A DNA stretch of 64,000 bases, from the NCBI GenBank assembly GCA_963702525.1, contig CAVPCY010000021.1, forward strand, positions 62,001 to 126,000, in the 5' to 3' direction. Made by a program: the position numbers and the translations under genes. This DNA comes from CAVPCY01 sp963702525. Its GTDB lineage: Bacteria > Actinomycetota > Coriobacteriia > Anaerosomatales > PHET01. Numbering within the stretch: position 1 is the first letter of the stretch; every line of letters starts with the position of its first letter. The notes under the pieces were generated by a model that made no database searches, had not been told where the DNA came from, and saw nothing but the letters and a program-made list of their open reading frames with translations. This document shows, piece by piece, positions 9,145 through 18,352 of the stretch.

Positions 9145-10022
9145 GCCTCAGGGAGGCCCTCGAGAGCGGGCGGTTCGCGGTCACCTCGGAGGTGGGCCCA
9201 CCCAAGGGCACCGACGTGGCCGAGATGCTCGAGACCGCCCAGATGCTTCGCGGCCGCGTCGACGCACTCAACGTGACCGACAACCAGGCCGCCGTCATGC
9301 GCTTGTCCACCATCGCGGCGTGCGTGCACCTCAAGCTCGCGGGTCACGAGCCGGTGCTCCAGGTGACCGGTCGCGACCGCAACCGCATCGGCATCCAGTC
9401 CGACCTGCTGGGCGCCGCCTCGTTCGGCATCGACAACGTGCTCGCGCTGACCGGCGATCACGTGATGGTAGGCGACCACCGCGAGGCCAAGCCCGTGTTC
9501 GACCTCGAGTCGGTGCAGATCCTGCAGGTGATCGATGCGCTCAACGGCGGGCACGACATGACCGGCAACGACCTGCACGGCACGCCGCACTTCTTCGCGG
9601 GAGCCGTCGTCACGCCCGACTCAGTCCCGCTCGCTCCGCAGCTCAAGAAGTTCGAGAAGAAGGTCGCCTCCGGCGCGCGCTACTTCCAGACCCAGGCCGT
9701 CTACGACATCGAGAGCTTCTCGCGCTTCATGGAGACCGCCCGCGACTTCGAGGCCAAGGTGCTCGCCGGTATCGTCGTGCTGCGCTCGGCTCGTATGGCG
9801 CGCTTCATGAACGCGAACATCCCCGGCATCGCGGTGCCGGATCCGGTCATCCGCGAACTCGACGGCGCATCCGATCCTGAATCCGCGGGCGTCGACATCG
9901 CGGCCCGCTTCATCGAGCAGGCGCGCGAGCTCTGCGACGGAGTGCACATCATGGCGATCGGCGCAGAGCGCCTCGTCCCCCGCGTCTTGGACGCGGCAGG
10001 CCTTTCGGAGGTGACCGTGTGA
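9141..10022 (+). CDS. metF: methylenetetrahydrofolate reductase
   Basis: FAD-dependent reductase making 5-methyl-tetrahydrofolate from the 5,10-methylene form, the last step of the methyl branch. 293 residues forming the MetF TIM barrel. Seen: an N-terminal FAVTSEVGPPKG segment with the catalytic glutamate, LNVTDNQAAVMR, LQVTGRDRNRIG, VLALTGDH and the GARYFQTQAVYD flavin-binding region. It lacks the extra regulatory domain of eukaryotic enzymes, as usual for bacterial MetF. ATG overlaps the metV stop, and its TGA overlaps the GTG start of the next gene. The context supports the acetogenic, MetV-associated type rather than a methionine-biosynthesis-only role. Confidence 0.95.
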   Translation: MSLREALESGRFAVTSEVGPPKGTDVAEMLETAQMLRGRVDALNVTDNQAAVMRLSTIAACVHLKLAGHEPVLQVTGRDRNRIGIQSDLLGAASFGIDNVLALTGDHVMVGDHREAKPVFDLESVQILQVIDALNGGHDMTGNDLHGTPHFFAGAVVTPDSVPLAPQLKKFEKKVASGARYFQTQAVYDIESFSRFMETARDFEAKVLAGIVVLRSARMARFMNANIPGIAVPDPVIRELDGASDPESAGVDIAARFIEQARELCDGVHIMAIGAERLVPRVLDAAGLSEVTV

Positions 10023-10807
10023 AGCTCGCCATATCGGGCAAGGGCGGCGTGGGCAAGACCACGCTCTCTGCCAACCTCGCGCGCCTGTGGGCGGCCGAGG
10101 GACACCGAGTGATCGCGATCGACGCCGACCCCGACGCCAACCTCGCCGCGGCCCTGGGGGCGGACGAGCAGGCGGTGCAGGCATGCGTGCCGCTGTCAGA
10201 GCTCGACGACCTCATCGAGGAGCGCACGGGAGTGCGGCCGGGCCGTGGTGGCATGTTCCGCATGAACCCCGACGTCGCGGACGTCGTCGAGTCGTGCGGC
10301 GTGCAGGTCGAGGGCGTGACACTCCTGCGCATGGGTACCGTCGAGCGCGGTGGCACCGGCTGCATGTGCTCCGAAGGCATATTCCTCAAGGCGTTCGTCG
10401 ACCACCTTCTGCTCCAGCGCGACGAGATCGCCATCCTCGACATGGAAGCGGGCATCGAGCACCTGGGCCGAGGGACCGCCGAGGCGGTCGACGCGTTCGT
10501 CGTCGTGGTCGAGCCCGGGATGCGCAGCGTCCAGACGGCTCACGTGGTTCACCGTCTCGCTGCTGACATCGGAGTGCGCGAGGTCGTCGCAGTCGCCAAC
10601 AGCGTCCGTGGCGATGACGATCTCGCGTACCTGCGCGACGCTCTCGAAGGCATCGAGCTGCTCGGCGCTCTGCCCGACAGCGATGCCGTACGACAGGCGG
10701 ACCGAGAAGGACGCTCGCCGTACCTCGAGGACCCCGCATTCGACGCAGCACTTCGAGACATCGCGGACAATCTGCTGGCTAAAGCGACCACTGCCCCGAC
10801 GAGCTAG
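10019..10807 (+). CDS. acsF: CODH/ACS nickel-insertion ATPase (CooC/AcsF family)
   Basis: P-loop ATPase of the MinD/CooC family that inserts nickel into carbon monoxide dehydrogenase and/or acetyl-CoA synthase. Seen: deviant Walker A GKGGVGKTT at residues 8-16, IDADPDANLA (switch region), the dimer CxC motif in GCMCSEG (~117-123) typical of CooC proteins, and AILDMEAGIEHLGRG (Walker B plus the glutamate-rich loop). 262 residues, normal length. The start is GTG at 10019, overlapping the metF stop as GTGTGA. It lies between metF and acsE, matching the accessory gene order of acs operons. CooC and AcsF paralogs cannot be told apart from this sequence alone. Confidence 0.93.
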   Translation: MKLAISGKGGVGKTTLSANLARLWAAEGHRVIAIDADPDANLAAALGADEQAVQACVPLSELDDLIEERTGVRPGRGGMFRMNPDVADVVESCGVQVEGVTLLRMGTVERGGTGCMCSEGIFLKAFVDHLLLQRDEIAILDMEAGIEHLGRGTAEAVDAFVVVVEPGMRSVQTAHVVHRLAADIGVREVVAVANSVRGDDDLAYLRDALEGIELLGALPDSDAVRQADREGRSPYLEDPAFDAALRDIADNLLAKATTAPTS

Positions 10808-10823
10808 AGGAGAGGCATCACAG

Positions 10824-11649
10824 ATGATCGTCATCGGAGAGAAGATCAACGTCATGAGCAAGTCGATCGGCGCCGCGATGAAGGAGCGCGACCCGGAGCC
10901 GATACAGCGCATGGCCCGCTCGCAGGTCGAGCATGGCGCCGACGTGCTCGACATCAACCTCGGCCCCGCCACCAAGAACGGGCCGGAGACGATGCGCTGG
11001 GTCGTGGGCGTGGTGCAGGAGGCGGTGCCTGGAACGCGCCTGTGCCTCGACACGATGAACCCCGATGCGATGCGCGCCGGACTCGAGCTGTGCGCCCAGC
11101 AGCCGATCATCAACTCGACGTCTGCGGAGCGTGCCCGCCTGGAGACGTACCTGCCGATGGCGAAGCAGTTCGAGGCCGAGATCATCGGGCTGGCGATGAC
11201 CGAAGCGGGAATCAGCCGAGACACCGACGAGCGCTTGATGGCGGCGACCACCATCATGGCGGCGATGGCCGAGTTCGACGTTCCGCTGGATCGGCTCTAC
11301 CTCGACCCGCTGCTCCTGCCGATAGCCGTCGCGCAGCAGCAGGCCCCCGAGGCGCTCATGTCGATCACGCTCTTCAAGCAGCTCAACGACCCGCCGCTCA
11401 AGACGGTGGTGGGGCTCTCCAACATCTACAACGGCTGCCCCGAGCACACCAAGTCCCCGCTTGCGGCCGCGTTCCTGACGCTGCTCATCCCGGCGGGACT
11501 GGACGCCGCGATCATGGATGCCGACGACGAGCTGCAGATGAAGGTGGTCCGAGGCGACCACGCGGAGCTCTCGAGCGACGAGAACGTGACGCAAGTCGGT
11601 CGCCGTGCTCAACAACGAGACGCTCTACTGCAACTCGTTCCTGGACTAG
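10824..11649 (+). CDS. acsE: methyltetrahydrofolate:corrinoid/iron-sulfur protein methyltransferase
   Basis: Moves the methyl group from methyl-tetrahydrofolate to the cobalt of the AcsCD corrinoid protein. DHPS-like TIM barrel of about 275 residues: MIVIGEKINVMSKSI at the start, ADVLDINLGPATKNG (pterin site), CLDTMNPDAM, INSTSAE, LDPLLLPIAV and VGLSNIYNGCP. Near 11590 the frame shifts. The continuing frame reads on past the proper end, while the neighbouring frame gives SVAVLNNETLYCNSFLD and a stop at 11649, the expected conserved C terminus. One indel explains it. ATG at 10824 follows AGAGGAGAGGCATCACAG. Last recognisable gene of the CODH/ACS operon. Confidence 0.94.
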
Positions 11650-11689
11650 CCGCTAGGCGACAGTGAAGCAGCCGGCGGGCTCCGTCAGC

Positions 11690-11938
11690 CTACTCCTCGG
11701 CCGTGGCAGACGCGGGGTCCGGCGCGCCCCTGAGCAGCGCGCACGTCGAAGCCGCGCTGCACCACTCGGCGCAGTTATTCGTCGGCACCCTGCCGACCCG
11801 ATTCCCACACGAGGGGCATTTGCGGGTGCGCTCGTCTGAGAAGAACTCGACCGCGTAGCCACACTGCGGACACGGGAGGTCCTCGGCGGTCAGCGACCGA
11901 CCGTCCTGTCCCGGGCAACGTGCTTGGACCTCTCCCAT
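11690..11938 (-). CDS. small double zinc-ribbon-like protein
   Basis: An 82-residue protein with three cysteine pairs: CPQC (23-26) and CPSC (41-44), which together form a zinc-ribbon-like knuckle, then CAEWC (56-60) with one more Cys at 66. The pattern CPxCGxxVEFF...CPxCG...NCAEWC resembles small proteins, some annotated 'phosphohydrolase', that I recall near CODH/ACS genes in acetogens; the association is from memory and unverified. The ATG at 11938 precedes the first conserved block. It converges on acsE, with 40 bases between the two stops, and diverges from the phosphorylase gene. A metal- or Fe-S-related accessory role is plausible, but no function is shown. Confidence 0.7.
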   Translation of the reverse strand: MGEVQARCPGQDGRSLTAEDLPCPQCGYAVEFFSDERTRKCPSCGNRVGRVPTNNCAEWCSAASTCALLRGAPDPASATAEE

Positions 11939-12155
11939 GGCGACTCCGGCTCGAGTTGGGCTACCACATGTATACCGCGCGCCGCGCTGCGGCAACGCGA
12001 CGCATCGGCACGCGGAGCACGCGAAGCGGCGAGTGGCTGGGTAGTGGCTGCTCGTGCGACGCGAATGGCAGCCGCGACCGCGATGCCACCCACCGCGTCT
12101 GCCCGTTAGCCGTCCTTGTCGAGCTTGGGGTACGCTGGCACCGAGGAGGTCTTCC

Positions 12156-13008
12156 ATGCCCAGACAGGTGGTTCCTACGGCGCACTTCGGCATCTGCGGC
12201 GGCAGCGGCTCGCTGTCGTTCGACTTCCCGGCCGCTCTGGACGACGAGCGGGCCGAGGTGCTGAGCGACGGGCTTGTCTTCGACACCCCGTTCGGGCGCT
12301 CGCCCGAGTTCACCCACTTCCGTGTGACCGGCCCGCATGGACCGCGCGAAGCGCTGGCGGTCAAGATGCACGGGTGGCGTCGGGGCGTGAAGCGCGGCGA
12401 CGCCTCGCTGCAGGTCTTCTGGGTCTTCTCGGAAGCTGGCGTGAAGAAGGTCGTTGCCGACGGCGGCGTGGGAACCCTCAATCACCTGCTCGATCCGCGG
12501 GACATCGTGATCCCCGACGACTTCATCGACCTGACCACCAAGCAGGACATCTACGTCCGCGGCGACCACCTGCTGATCATGCGCCGGCCCTATCTGCCCG
12601 TCGCTCGCCGACCACCTGTACGCAGGAGCCTCGGCGGAGTTCTCCCGGGTCTTCACGCGCGGCACCTATCTCGTGACAGACGGCCCGCGTTTCGAGTCGG
12701 TGGCCGAGGTCGACTACATGCGGCGGCTCGGCGGCGACATCATCGGACAGTCGCTCGCACCCGAGGTCTTCCTCGCCCGCGACATCGGAGCGTGCTACGC
12801 GGGCATCTACCTCGTCGTCAACTACGGTGAGGGCGTCGTTCGCGAGTGGGAGCATGGCGAACTCAAGGCGATCTTCTTCGAGGAGTCGGCGACCATCTCG
12901 CGCATCGTGCTCGACACGGTCGCCAACGCGGATCTGGGCGACTCGTGCGGCTGCATGGAGTATCGCAAGCCGAGCCTGCTCTCGATACCCGACGAGCGGA
13001 AGCGCTGA
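12156..13008 (+). CDS. PNP/MTA phosphorylase family nucleoside phosphorylase (frameshifted)
   Basis: Purine nucleoside / methylthioadenosine phosphorylase superfamily member of about 284 residues. Seen: FGICGGSGSLSF near the N terminus (phosphate-loop GGSG), VKMHGWRRGVKRGDASLQVF, then a C-terminal half with FTRGTYLVTDGPRFES (ribose/base site; TxGPRFES is typical), GGDIIGQSLAPEVFLARD and CYAGIYLVVNYGEG. The frame changes near 12595: the first frame ends as RRPYLPVARRPP, the other continues as CPSLADHLYAGASAEFS. ATG at 12156 has GAGGAGG 11 bases upstream. It is 7 bases before an amidohydrolase, so the pair likely acts on methylthioadenosine/methylthioinosine or a futalosine-type nucleoside. Confidence 0.8.
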
Positions 13009-13015
13009 GAGACGC

Positions 13016-14314
13016 ATGCTGCTCTCAGCCGATTGGGTGCTTCCGGTATGTCGGCCGCCGATCCGAGACGGCGCCGTTCTCGTTGATGGCCGGCGCATCG
13101 CCGCAGTCGGCGAGCTGGCGCGGCTACGGGCAGAACACCCGCAGGAGCCGCGCGAGCACTTCGCCGGGTGTGTGATGACACCGGGGCTCGTCAACGCGCA
13201 CACGCACCTGACGCTCACCGCGCTGGCGGGCGTCATCGAGTCGCGGCCCTTCGCCGAGTGGCTGCCTCGCCTGGTCACGGCGCTCAAGCCGTGGGAGATC
13301 GCGGACCACGAGGCATCAGGCATCCTGGGCGCGGAGGAGTCGCTCGCGTGCGGCGTGACGGTCGTGGGCGACATCGCGTACGGCGCGGCGGAGGTCGCGA
13401 GTGCGAGCGCGGCGGGGCTGGGCGGCGTCTACTACTGGGAGCTGCTCGGCCTGGATGCTACAGATGTGGCCGCTCAGCTCGACTACCTGCGCTACCCCGC
13501 GTCAGCCGAGGTCTACGGCGACCGGGTCGTATGCGGCCTGTCACCGCACTCGCCGTACACGGCAGGCCCGGGGATGCTGGCCGAGGTCCATGCGACCGCC
13601 GAGCGCCTGGGCGTGCCCACCGCCATCCACGTCGCCGAGTCCGCCGCCGAGGTGCAGCTGCTGCTCGACGGTACCGGACCGCTCGCGGGCACGGCTGCAC
13701 GCATCGCGCACGGCTTCACGCCGCCCGGCACCTCCACCGCGGCGTACCTCGCTGCGCTCGGCGCGCTCGATCGCGCGACCGCCGTGCATCTATGCCACGC
13801 CACCGACGCTGACGTCGCGCTCCTCGCGCGTCACGCATGTGGCGCCGTCACGTGTCCGCGCTCGAACTACTACCTCGACAACCCGCCGCCACGCGTGACA
13901 CCGCTCCTCGAGGCCCGAATCCCGGTAGGAGTGGGCACCGACTCCTCGGCAAGCAACTACGACCTCGACCTGTTCGCGGAGGTGCGCGCGCTGCATGCCG
14001 TGGAGCCCCACCTCGGTTCCGAGATGCTGATCCGCATCGCGACGGCGGGCGGGGCTGAAGCCATCGGTGTCGCCGACCGCTACGGCACGCTGGAAGCCGG
14101 CAAGTTCGCTGACATCGCCCTGTTCGCCGTCGGCGTCGCCGAGGACCCTCAGACAGCCCTGGTGGAGGAGGGTGGCACCGACAGCCTGCAAGCCGTAATG
14201 AGCGGGGGCGAGTGGCGTGTCCGTGACGGCCGCCTTCTGGCCATCGACAAGGCGGCCGCGCTGCGCGCCATGCATGCTCGCGAGCGGTCTGTCGCGGCGC
14301 TCGACGGCGCGTAG
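13016..14314 (+). CDS. amidohydrolase, MTA/SAH or aminofutalosine deaminase-like
   Basis: Metal-dependent nucleoside deaminase of the amidohydrolase superfamily, 432 residues. Seen: the small beta domain (LVDGRRIAAVG), metal motif NAHTHLTLT (~65-73), HVAES (metal His), LCHATD and VGVGTDSSASNYDLDLF (catalytic Asp), then the C-terminal beta strand with GTLEAGKFADIALF. This matches MtaD/SsnA-type deaminases. The HTHLTLTAL...FAEWLPRLV segment also recalls aminodeoxyfutalosine deaminase of menaquinone synthesis, so substrate is open. ATG at 13016 follows GAGAGACGC, 7 bases after the phosphorylase stop. The two genes form one unit. A strong hairpin follows. Confidence 0.8.
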   Translation: MLLSADWVLPVCRPPIRDGAVLVDGRRIAAVGELARLRAEHPQEPREHFAGCVMTPGLVNAHTHLTLTALAGVIESRPFAEWLPRLVTALKPWEIADHEASGILGAEESLACGVTVVGDIAYGAAEVASASAAGLGGVYYWELLGLDATDVAAQLDYLRYPASAEVYGDRVVCGLSPHSPYTAGPGMLAEVHATAERLGVPTAIHVAESAAEVQLLLDGTGPLAGTAARIAHGFTPPGTSTAAYLAALGALDRATAVHLCHATDADVALLARHACGAVTCPRSNYYLDNPPPRVTPLLEARIPVGVGTDSSASNYDLDLFAEVRALHAVEPHLGSEMLIRIATAGGAEAIGVADRYGTLEAGKFADIALFAVGVAEDPQTALVEEGGTDSLQAVMSGGEWRVRDGRLLAIDKAAALRAMHARERSVAALDGA

Positions 14315-14372
14315 CGCCCGAGCGGAAGCTCCAGCCGCGCCGCCGATCGCACGGCCGCCGTCGTGACGTGAA

Positions 14373-14395
14373 ACGGGCGCCCGTTGGGCGCCCGT
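14373..14395. terminator. hairpin between convergent genes, likely bidirectional terminator
   Basis: Perfect 10-bp inverted repeat ACGGGCGCCC / GGGCGCCCGT with a 3-base loop (GTT), followed by CGTATTCGT. It sits between the convergent amidohydrolase and livF genes, where a bidirectional terminator is expected. The weak T-tract makes efficiency uncertain. Confidence 0.65.
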
Positions 14396-14438
14396 CGTAT
14401 TCGTGCCACGTGAGGTCGCACCCCTAGCTGCGGTGCGC

Positions 14439-15146
14439 CTAGCTCTCGCCGAGGTAAGCCTTGCGGACCTCCTCGTTGGCGGCAAGCTCCTTGCCCGTGC
14501 CCGTGAGCTTGATATCGCCCGTCTCCAGAACGTAGCCGCGATCGGCGATCGACAGGGCGAGGTTCGCGTTCTGCTCGACGAGCAGGATCGTGATCCCGTC
14601 CTTGTTGAGCTTCTCGATGATCTCGAAGATGGTCTCGACCACTACCGGCGCCAGACCCATCGACGGCTCATCGAGCATGAGCAGTTTGGGGTTGGCCATC
14701 AGCCCGCGTCCCATGGCGAGCATCTGCTGCTCCCCTCCGGACAACGTGCCGCCCTTCTGCGCGAGACGCTCCTTGAGGCGGGGAAAGAGCTCGAAGACGT
14801 GGTCCATGTCCGATTTGATGGCGTCGGCGTCGTTGCGCAGAAACGCCCCCATCTCCAAGTTCTCAAGCACCGTCATGCGCGAGAAGATGCGGCGGCCTTC
14901 CGGCACCTGAACGATGCCCTTCGTGGCCACCTTATGCGCGCGCGTGCCACCGATCTGCTCGCCCTCGAACTCGATGGTGCCGCCGGTGGGGGCAAGCTGT
15001 CCCGATATCGTCTTCAATGTCGTCGACTTGCCGGCGCCGTTCGCGCCGATGAGGGTGACGATCTCGCCATCGTTCACCTCGAGCGAGATGCCCTTGAGTG
15101 CTTCGATCTTGCCGTAGTGGGTCTTGAGGTCGGTGACTCGAAGCAC
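14439..15146 (-). CDS. livF: branched-chain amino acid ABC transporter ATP-binding protein LivF
   Basis: ATPase subunit of a LivFGHMK-type high-affinity amino acid importer, acting on the cytoplasmic face. 235 residues: Walker A GANGAGKST (~34-42), Q-loop, signature LSGGEQQM (~136), Walker B LLMLDEPS and H-loop region; the family-typical IVQVPEGRRIF is present. Start is GTG at 15146 (LRVTDLKTHYG). Last gene of the liv operon, 2 bases after livG. Confidence 0.95.
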   Translation of the reverse strand: MLRVTDLKTHYGKIEALKGISLEVNDGEIVTLIGANGAGKSTTLKTISGQLAPTGGTIEFEGEQIGGTRAHKVATKGIVQVPEGRRIFSRMTVLENLEMGAFLRNDADAIKSDMDHVFELFPRLKERLAQKGGTLSGGEQQMLAMGRGLMANPKLLMLDEPSMGLAPVVVETIFEIIEKLNKDGITILLVEQNANLALSIADRGYVLETGDIKLTGTGKELAANEEVRKAYLGES

Positions 15147-15148
15147 GG

Positions 15149-15988
15149 CTAACCCTCCTGCCCGTCAGACGGAGCGGGCTTCGCTGAAGCCGCGAAGGCA
15201 GCCTCCTCGGCATCGACGAGCGCCTTGGCGTCCTTGCCCAAGTACGCTTCGATGACCTGCGGATTGCGTTGGATGTCCGCCGGCAGTCCTTCGGCGATCA
15301 GTTCGCCGAAGTCGAGCACGTAGATGCGGTCGGCGATATCCATGACGACTTTCATGTCGTGCTCGATGAGCAAGACAGTGACCCCGGTCTCACGGACCTT
15401 GCGCACCAGCGCATTGAGCTTCTGAGTCTCCTGCGGATTCATGCCGGCGGCCGGCTCGTCCAGCAGGATCAGAGTGGGCTCGGTCGCAAGAGCGCGGGCG
15501 ATCTCGAGGCGCCGCTGATCGCCGTAGGGCAGGTTCTTGGCAAGCTCGTTCGCGGCCCAGTCAAGCCCCACGAAGCTGAGTATCTCGCGTGCCTTGCTCT
15601 CGGTACCGCGCTCCTCGCGCTTGAACTTAGGGGTGCGGAATACTGCTCCGATCGGGCCCTCGAGGCTGCGTGTATGCCGTCCCACCATCACGTTCTCGAG
15701 CGCGGTCATGTTCGCGAAGAGCCGGATGTTCTGAAACGTTCTGGAGATACCCATCTTCGCGATCTTGTGCGGCTTGAGACCGCCCACGGGCTGCCCCTTG
15801 AACGTGAGCGTGCCCTGCGTGGGAGGGTAGATGCCGGTGAGCATGTTGAAGAACGTCGTCTTGCCGGCGCCGTTGGGCCCGATCAGGGCGACGATCTCGC
15901 CCTCGTCGATGTTCATCGTCACGTCGCTCACGGCCTTCAGGCCGCCGAACTGCATCGTCACGTTGTTCGCTTCTACCAGGCGTGTCAT
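15149..15988 (-). CDS. livG: branched-chain amino acid ABC transporter ATP-binding protein LivG
   Basis: Second ATPase of the Liv importer, 279 residues. Walker A GPNGAGKTTFF (~37), family insert ISRTFQNIRLF and VMVGRHTRS, signature-type LPYGDQRRLEIARAL, Walker B LILLDEPAAGMNPQET, then VLLIEHDMKVVMDIADRIYVL. A roughly 20-residue Ala/Pro-rich tail extends beyond the usual LivG end. ATG at 15988, 24 bases downstream of the livM stop. Confidence 0.95.
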   Translation of the reverse strand: MTRLVEANNVTMQFGGLKAVSDVTMNIDEGEIVALIGPNGAGKTTFFNMLTGIYPPTQGTLTFKGQPVGGLKPHKIAKMGISRTFQNIRLFANMTALENVMVGRHTRSLEGPIGAVFRTPKFKREERGTESKAREILSFVGLDWAANELAKNLPYGDQRRLEIARALATEPTLILLDEPAAGMNPQETQKLNALVRKVRETGVTVLLIEHDMKVVMDIADRIYVLDFGELIAEGLPADIQRNPQVIEAYLGKDAKALVDAEEAAFAASAKPAPSDGQEG

Positions 15989-16012
15989 CTCAGCTGTGCC
16001 TCTCTCGCCCGG

Positions 16013-17270
16013 CTACAGGTCTTCGCCCGGGAGGGCGGTGTCGTGTGCGGCGTCATACAGCGTCTGGTTCTGCTCGTCGAGCATCTTCTCATCGTCCGGA
16101 TGCAGCTCTCGCGCTCGGCGTTTGGACGGAATGAGCCCTTGTGGTCGCCAGGCCATCATGACCACCATCAGCAGGCCGAAGACCAGATAGCGGTAGTTGG
16201 AGATCGCGGACTGCGCCTCGGCCGGCACCTGGATGCCGGTGAGCGCCGTCAGCAGGCCCGAAGAGGCCAGGCCGCGGATGAGCTCCGGCACGCCTTGGAT
16301 GATGAGCGCGCCGATGACAGCGCCGGGAATCGAGCCCATGCCACCGAGCACGATGACGCAGACCACGAAGACCGACTCCATGAAAGTGAACGACTCGGGG
16401 CTCACGAACCCTTGGAAGTTCGCGAAGGTGACACCCGCGATACCGCCCCACAGGGCGCCCAGCGAGAAGGCGTACAGCTTGGCGCCAGTGATGTTGACGC
16501 CCATAGACGAGGCGGCTACCTCGTCCTCACGCATCGCAGTCCATGAGCGACCCAGCCGAGAATCGTCGAGGCGCTGAACCACGAACATCGTGAAGATGCA
16601 CAACAGGACGATGACGTAGTACCAATACACGTTCGCCGTGAACGTGAAGACGAATCCATTGGCGCCGATGTTGGGAAACTGGAAGTACAGCTTGTTCTGC
16701 AGCCACAGCAGACCAAGGGGCTTCGGAACCACCTGTCCCGCCTCAGGCAGCCCGGCGGCACCGTTGGACAGCCCGAAGATGTTGTTGTTGAGAGCGATTC
16801 GCACGATCTCGCCGAACCCGAGCGTGACGATCGCGAGGTAGTCTCCGCGAAGCCGCAGCACCGGGGTGCCCAATGCGATGCCGGTCAAAGCAGCACACGC
16901 GGCCGCCACCGGGATCATGAGGAAGTACGTCGCTCCCGGCAGCCACGGCATGGTCGGGAACGTTTCGGCGAGCCAGGCTGAGAACGGCATCCCGATGACC
17001 ATGCCCGCGTACGCGCCGATCGCGTAGAACGCGATGTAGCCCAAGTCGAGCAGGCCCGCGTAGCCGACGACGATGTTCAGACCGAGCGCGAGCATGACGT
17101 AGAGGCCGACGATCGCCAGGATGCGGACGAGGAAGAGCTGCCCGAAACCCTGGAAGACGATCGGCATGAGGAATACGAGCGCGGCCGAGCCCGATGTAGA
17201 GCACCTTCTGGCGCCCGCTCATCTTGCTCGAGGCGACGTTCGTGTTGATGTCCATTTTGGTTCCGCCCAT
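16013..17270 (-). CDS. livM: branched-chain amino acid ABC transporter permease LivM (frameshifted near N terminus)
   Basis: Inner-membrane permease with about 9-10 hydrophobic segments. Family landmarks are GLNIVVGYAGLLDLGYIAFYAIGAY (read in part), LRLRGDYLAIVTLGFGEIVR and RSWTAMREDEVAASSMG (EAA loop). The N terminus starts at ATG 17270 (MGGTKMDINTN) and runs to KVLYIGLG. Near 17185 the frame shifts, and the neighbouring frame continues AALVFLMPIVFQGFGQLF. One indel explains this; without it the protein would begin at 17167 and lose its first segment. A charged tail follows the last helix. It lies 4 bases after the livH stop. Confidence 0.92.
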
Positions 17271-17273
17271 GGC

Positions 17274-18217
17274 CTACACCTTCTCCACGACGGATTCGCC
17301 GAGCAGACCGCCCGGCCGGAAGATGAGAACGAGGATCAGGATCCCGAAGGCGATGACGTCCTTGTAGCCGGTCGACAGGAAGCCCGCGCCGAGCGACTCC
17401 ACGATCCCTAGCACGAAACCTCCGAGCATCGCGCCTCGAAGGTTACCGATACCGCCCAGCACCGCCGCCGTGAACGACTTGATGCCGGGGATGAATCCCA
17501 TGCTGAAGATGATGGCGCCGTAGTACATGCCGTGGAAGATGCCGGCCACAGCGCCCAAGCGCCGGTCCGATGAGGAAGGCGAGCGCTACCGTGCGGTTGA
17601 TGTCGATGCCCATGAGACCCGCTGCCTCGCGGTCTTGGGACGTCGCACGCATCGCCTTGCCGATCCTGGTGCGCGATATGAAGGTGTCGAGAATCACCAG
17701 CAGGGTCACTGAGGTGAAGATGATCAGCAGCTGCAGGGTGTTGATGCTGGCAGTGCCGATGGCGAAGACCGTCTCCACCGGGAACAGCTGCGGGTACGGG
17801 ATCGCACTCGAATCCACCCAGAGCAGGACTGCGTTCTGCAGGAAGATCGACACGCCGATCGCCGAGATGAGCGGAGCGAGCCGCGGCGCGTTGCGCAGCG
17901 GCCGGTACGCCAGCCGCTCGATGAGTCACGCCGACCAGGCCGATCGCGACCATCGCCACCGCGAACGTGATCGCGTACAGGCAGATGATGCCGAAGGTGC
18001 TGCCGGTGAAGAAGCTGCTTGCCGGCACGGCCGGGTTCGACAGCAACGTGAGAACGCCGAGACCAACGTAGGCGCCGAGCATGAACATCTCGCTGTGCGC
18101 GAAGTTGATCATCAGCAGGATGCCGTAGACCAGCGTGTACCCCAGCGCGATAAGCGCGTACATCCCGCCCAGGGTCACCCCGTTCACGAGCTGCTGGATG
18201 ATGACGTCTAGTGACAC
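17274..18217 (-). CDS. livH: branched-chain amino acid ABC transporter permease LivH (two frameshifts)
   Basis: Companion permease of LivM, about 310 residues. The N-terminal part (VTLGGMYALIALGYTLVYG, INFAHSEMFMLGAYVG) is in one frame to about 17925. The middle continues in a second frame (ERLAYRPLRNAPRLAPLISA, LLWVDSSAIPYPQLFP, GKAMRATSQDREAAGLMGI, the EAA loop) to about 17557. The C-terminal part is in a third frame (AGIFHGMYYGAIIFSMGF, GIGNLRGAMLGGFVLGIVES). Every segment is in the order and spacing expected of LivH, so two indels are the simplest account. ATG at 18217 opens the part of the operon after livK. Confidence 0.9.
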
Positions 18218-18284
18218 GTGAGGGATTCCTGATTCTCTTCAAGCTCGGGCGAGAACCGCCCCAGCGAAACCCTTCACACACTAT

Positions 18285-18315
18285 CCGGGCGGGCACCTTG
18301 TCGGCGCCCGCCCGG
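18285..18315 (-). terminator. stem-loop between livK and livH (terminator or partial attenuator)
   Basis: Perfect 10-bp inverted repeat CCGGGCGGGC / GCCCGCCCGG with an 11-base loop, just past the livK stop and before livH in the direction of transcription. There is no clear T-run on the - strand. In many amino acid importers such a hairpin lets the binding protein be made in excess over the permeases. Confidence 0.55.
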
Positions 18316-18352
18316 ACGGGTGTTGATGCAGTTACTCTAAGTGCGTTCTAGT

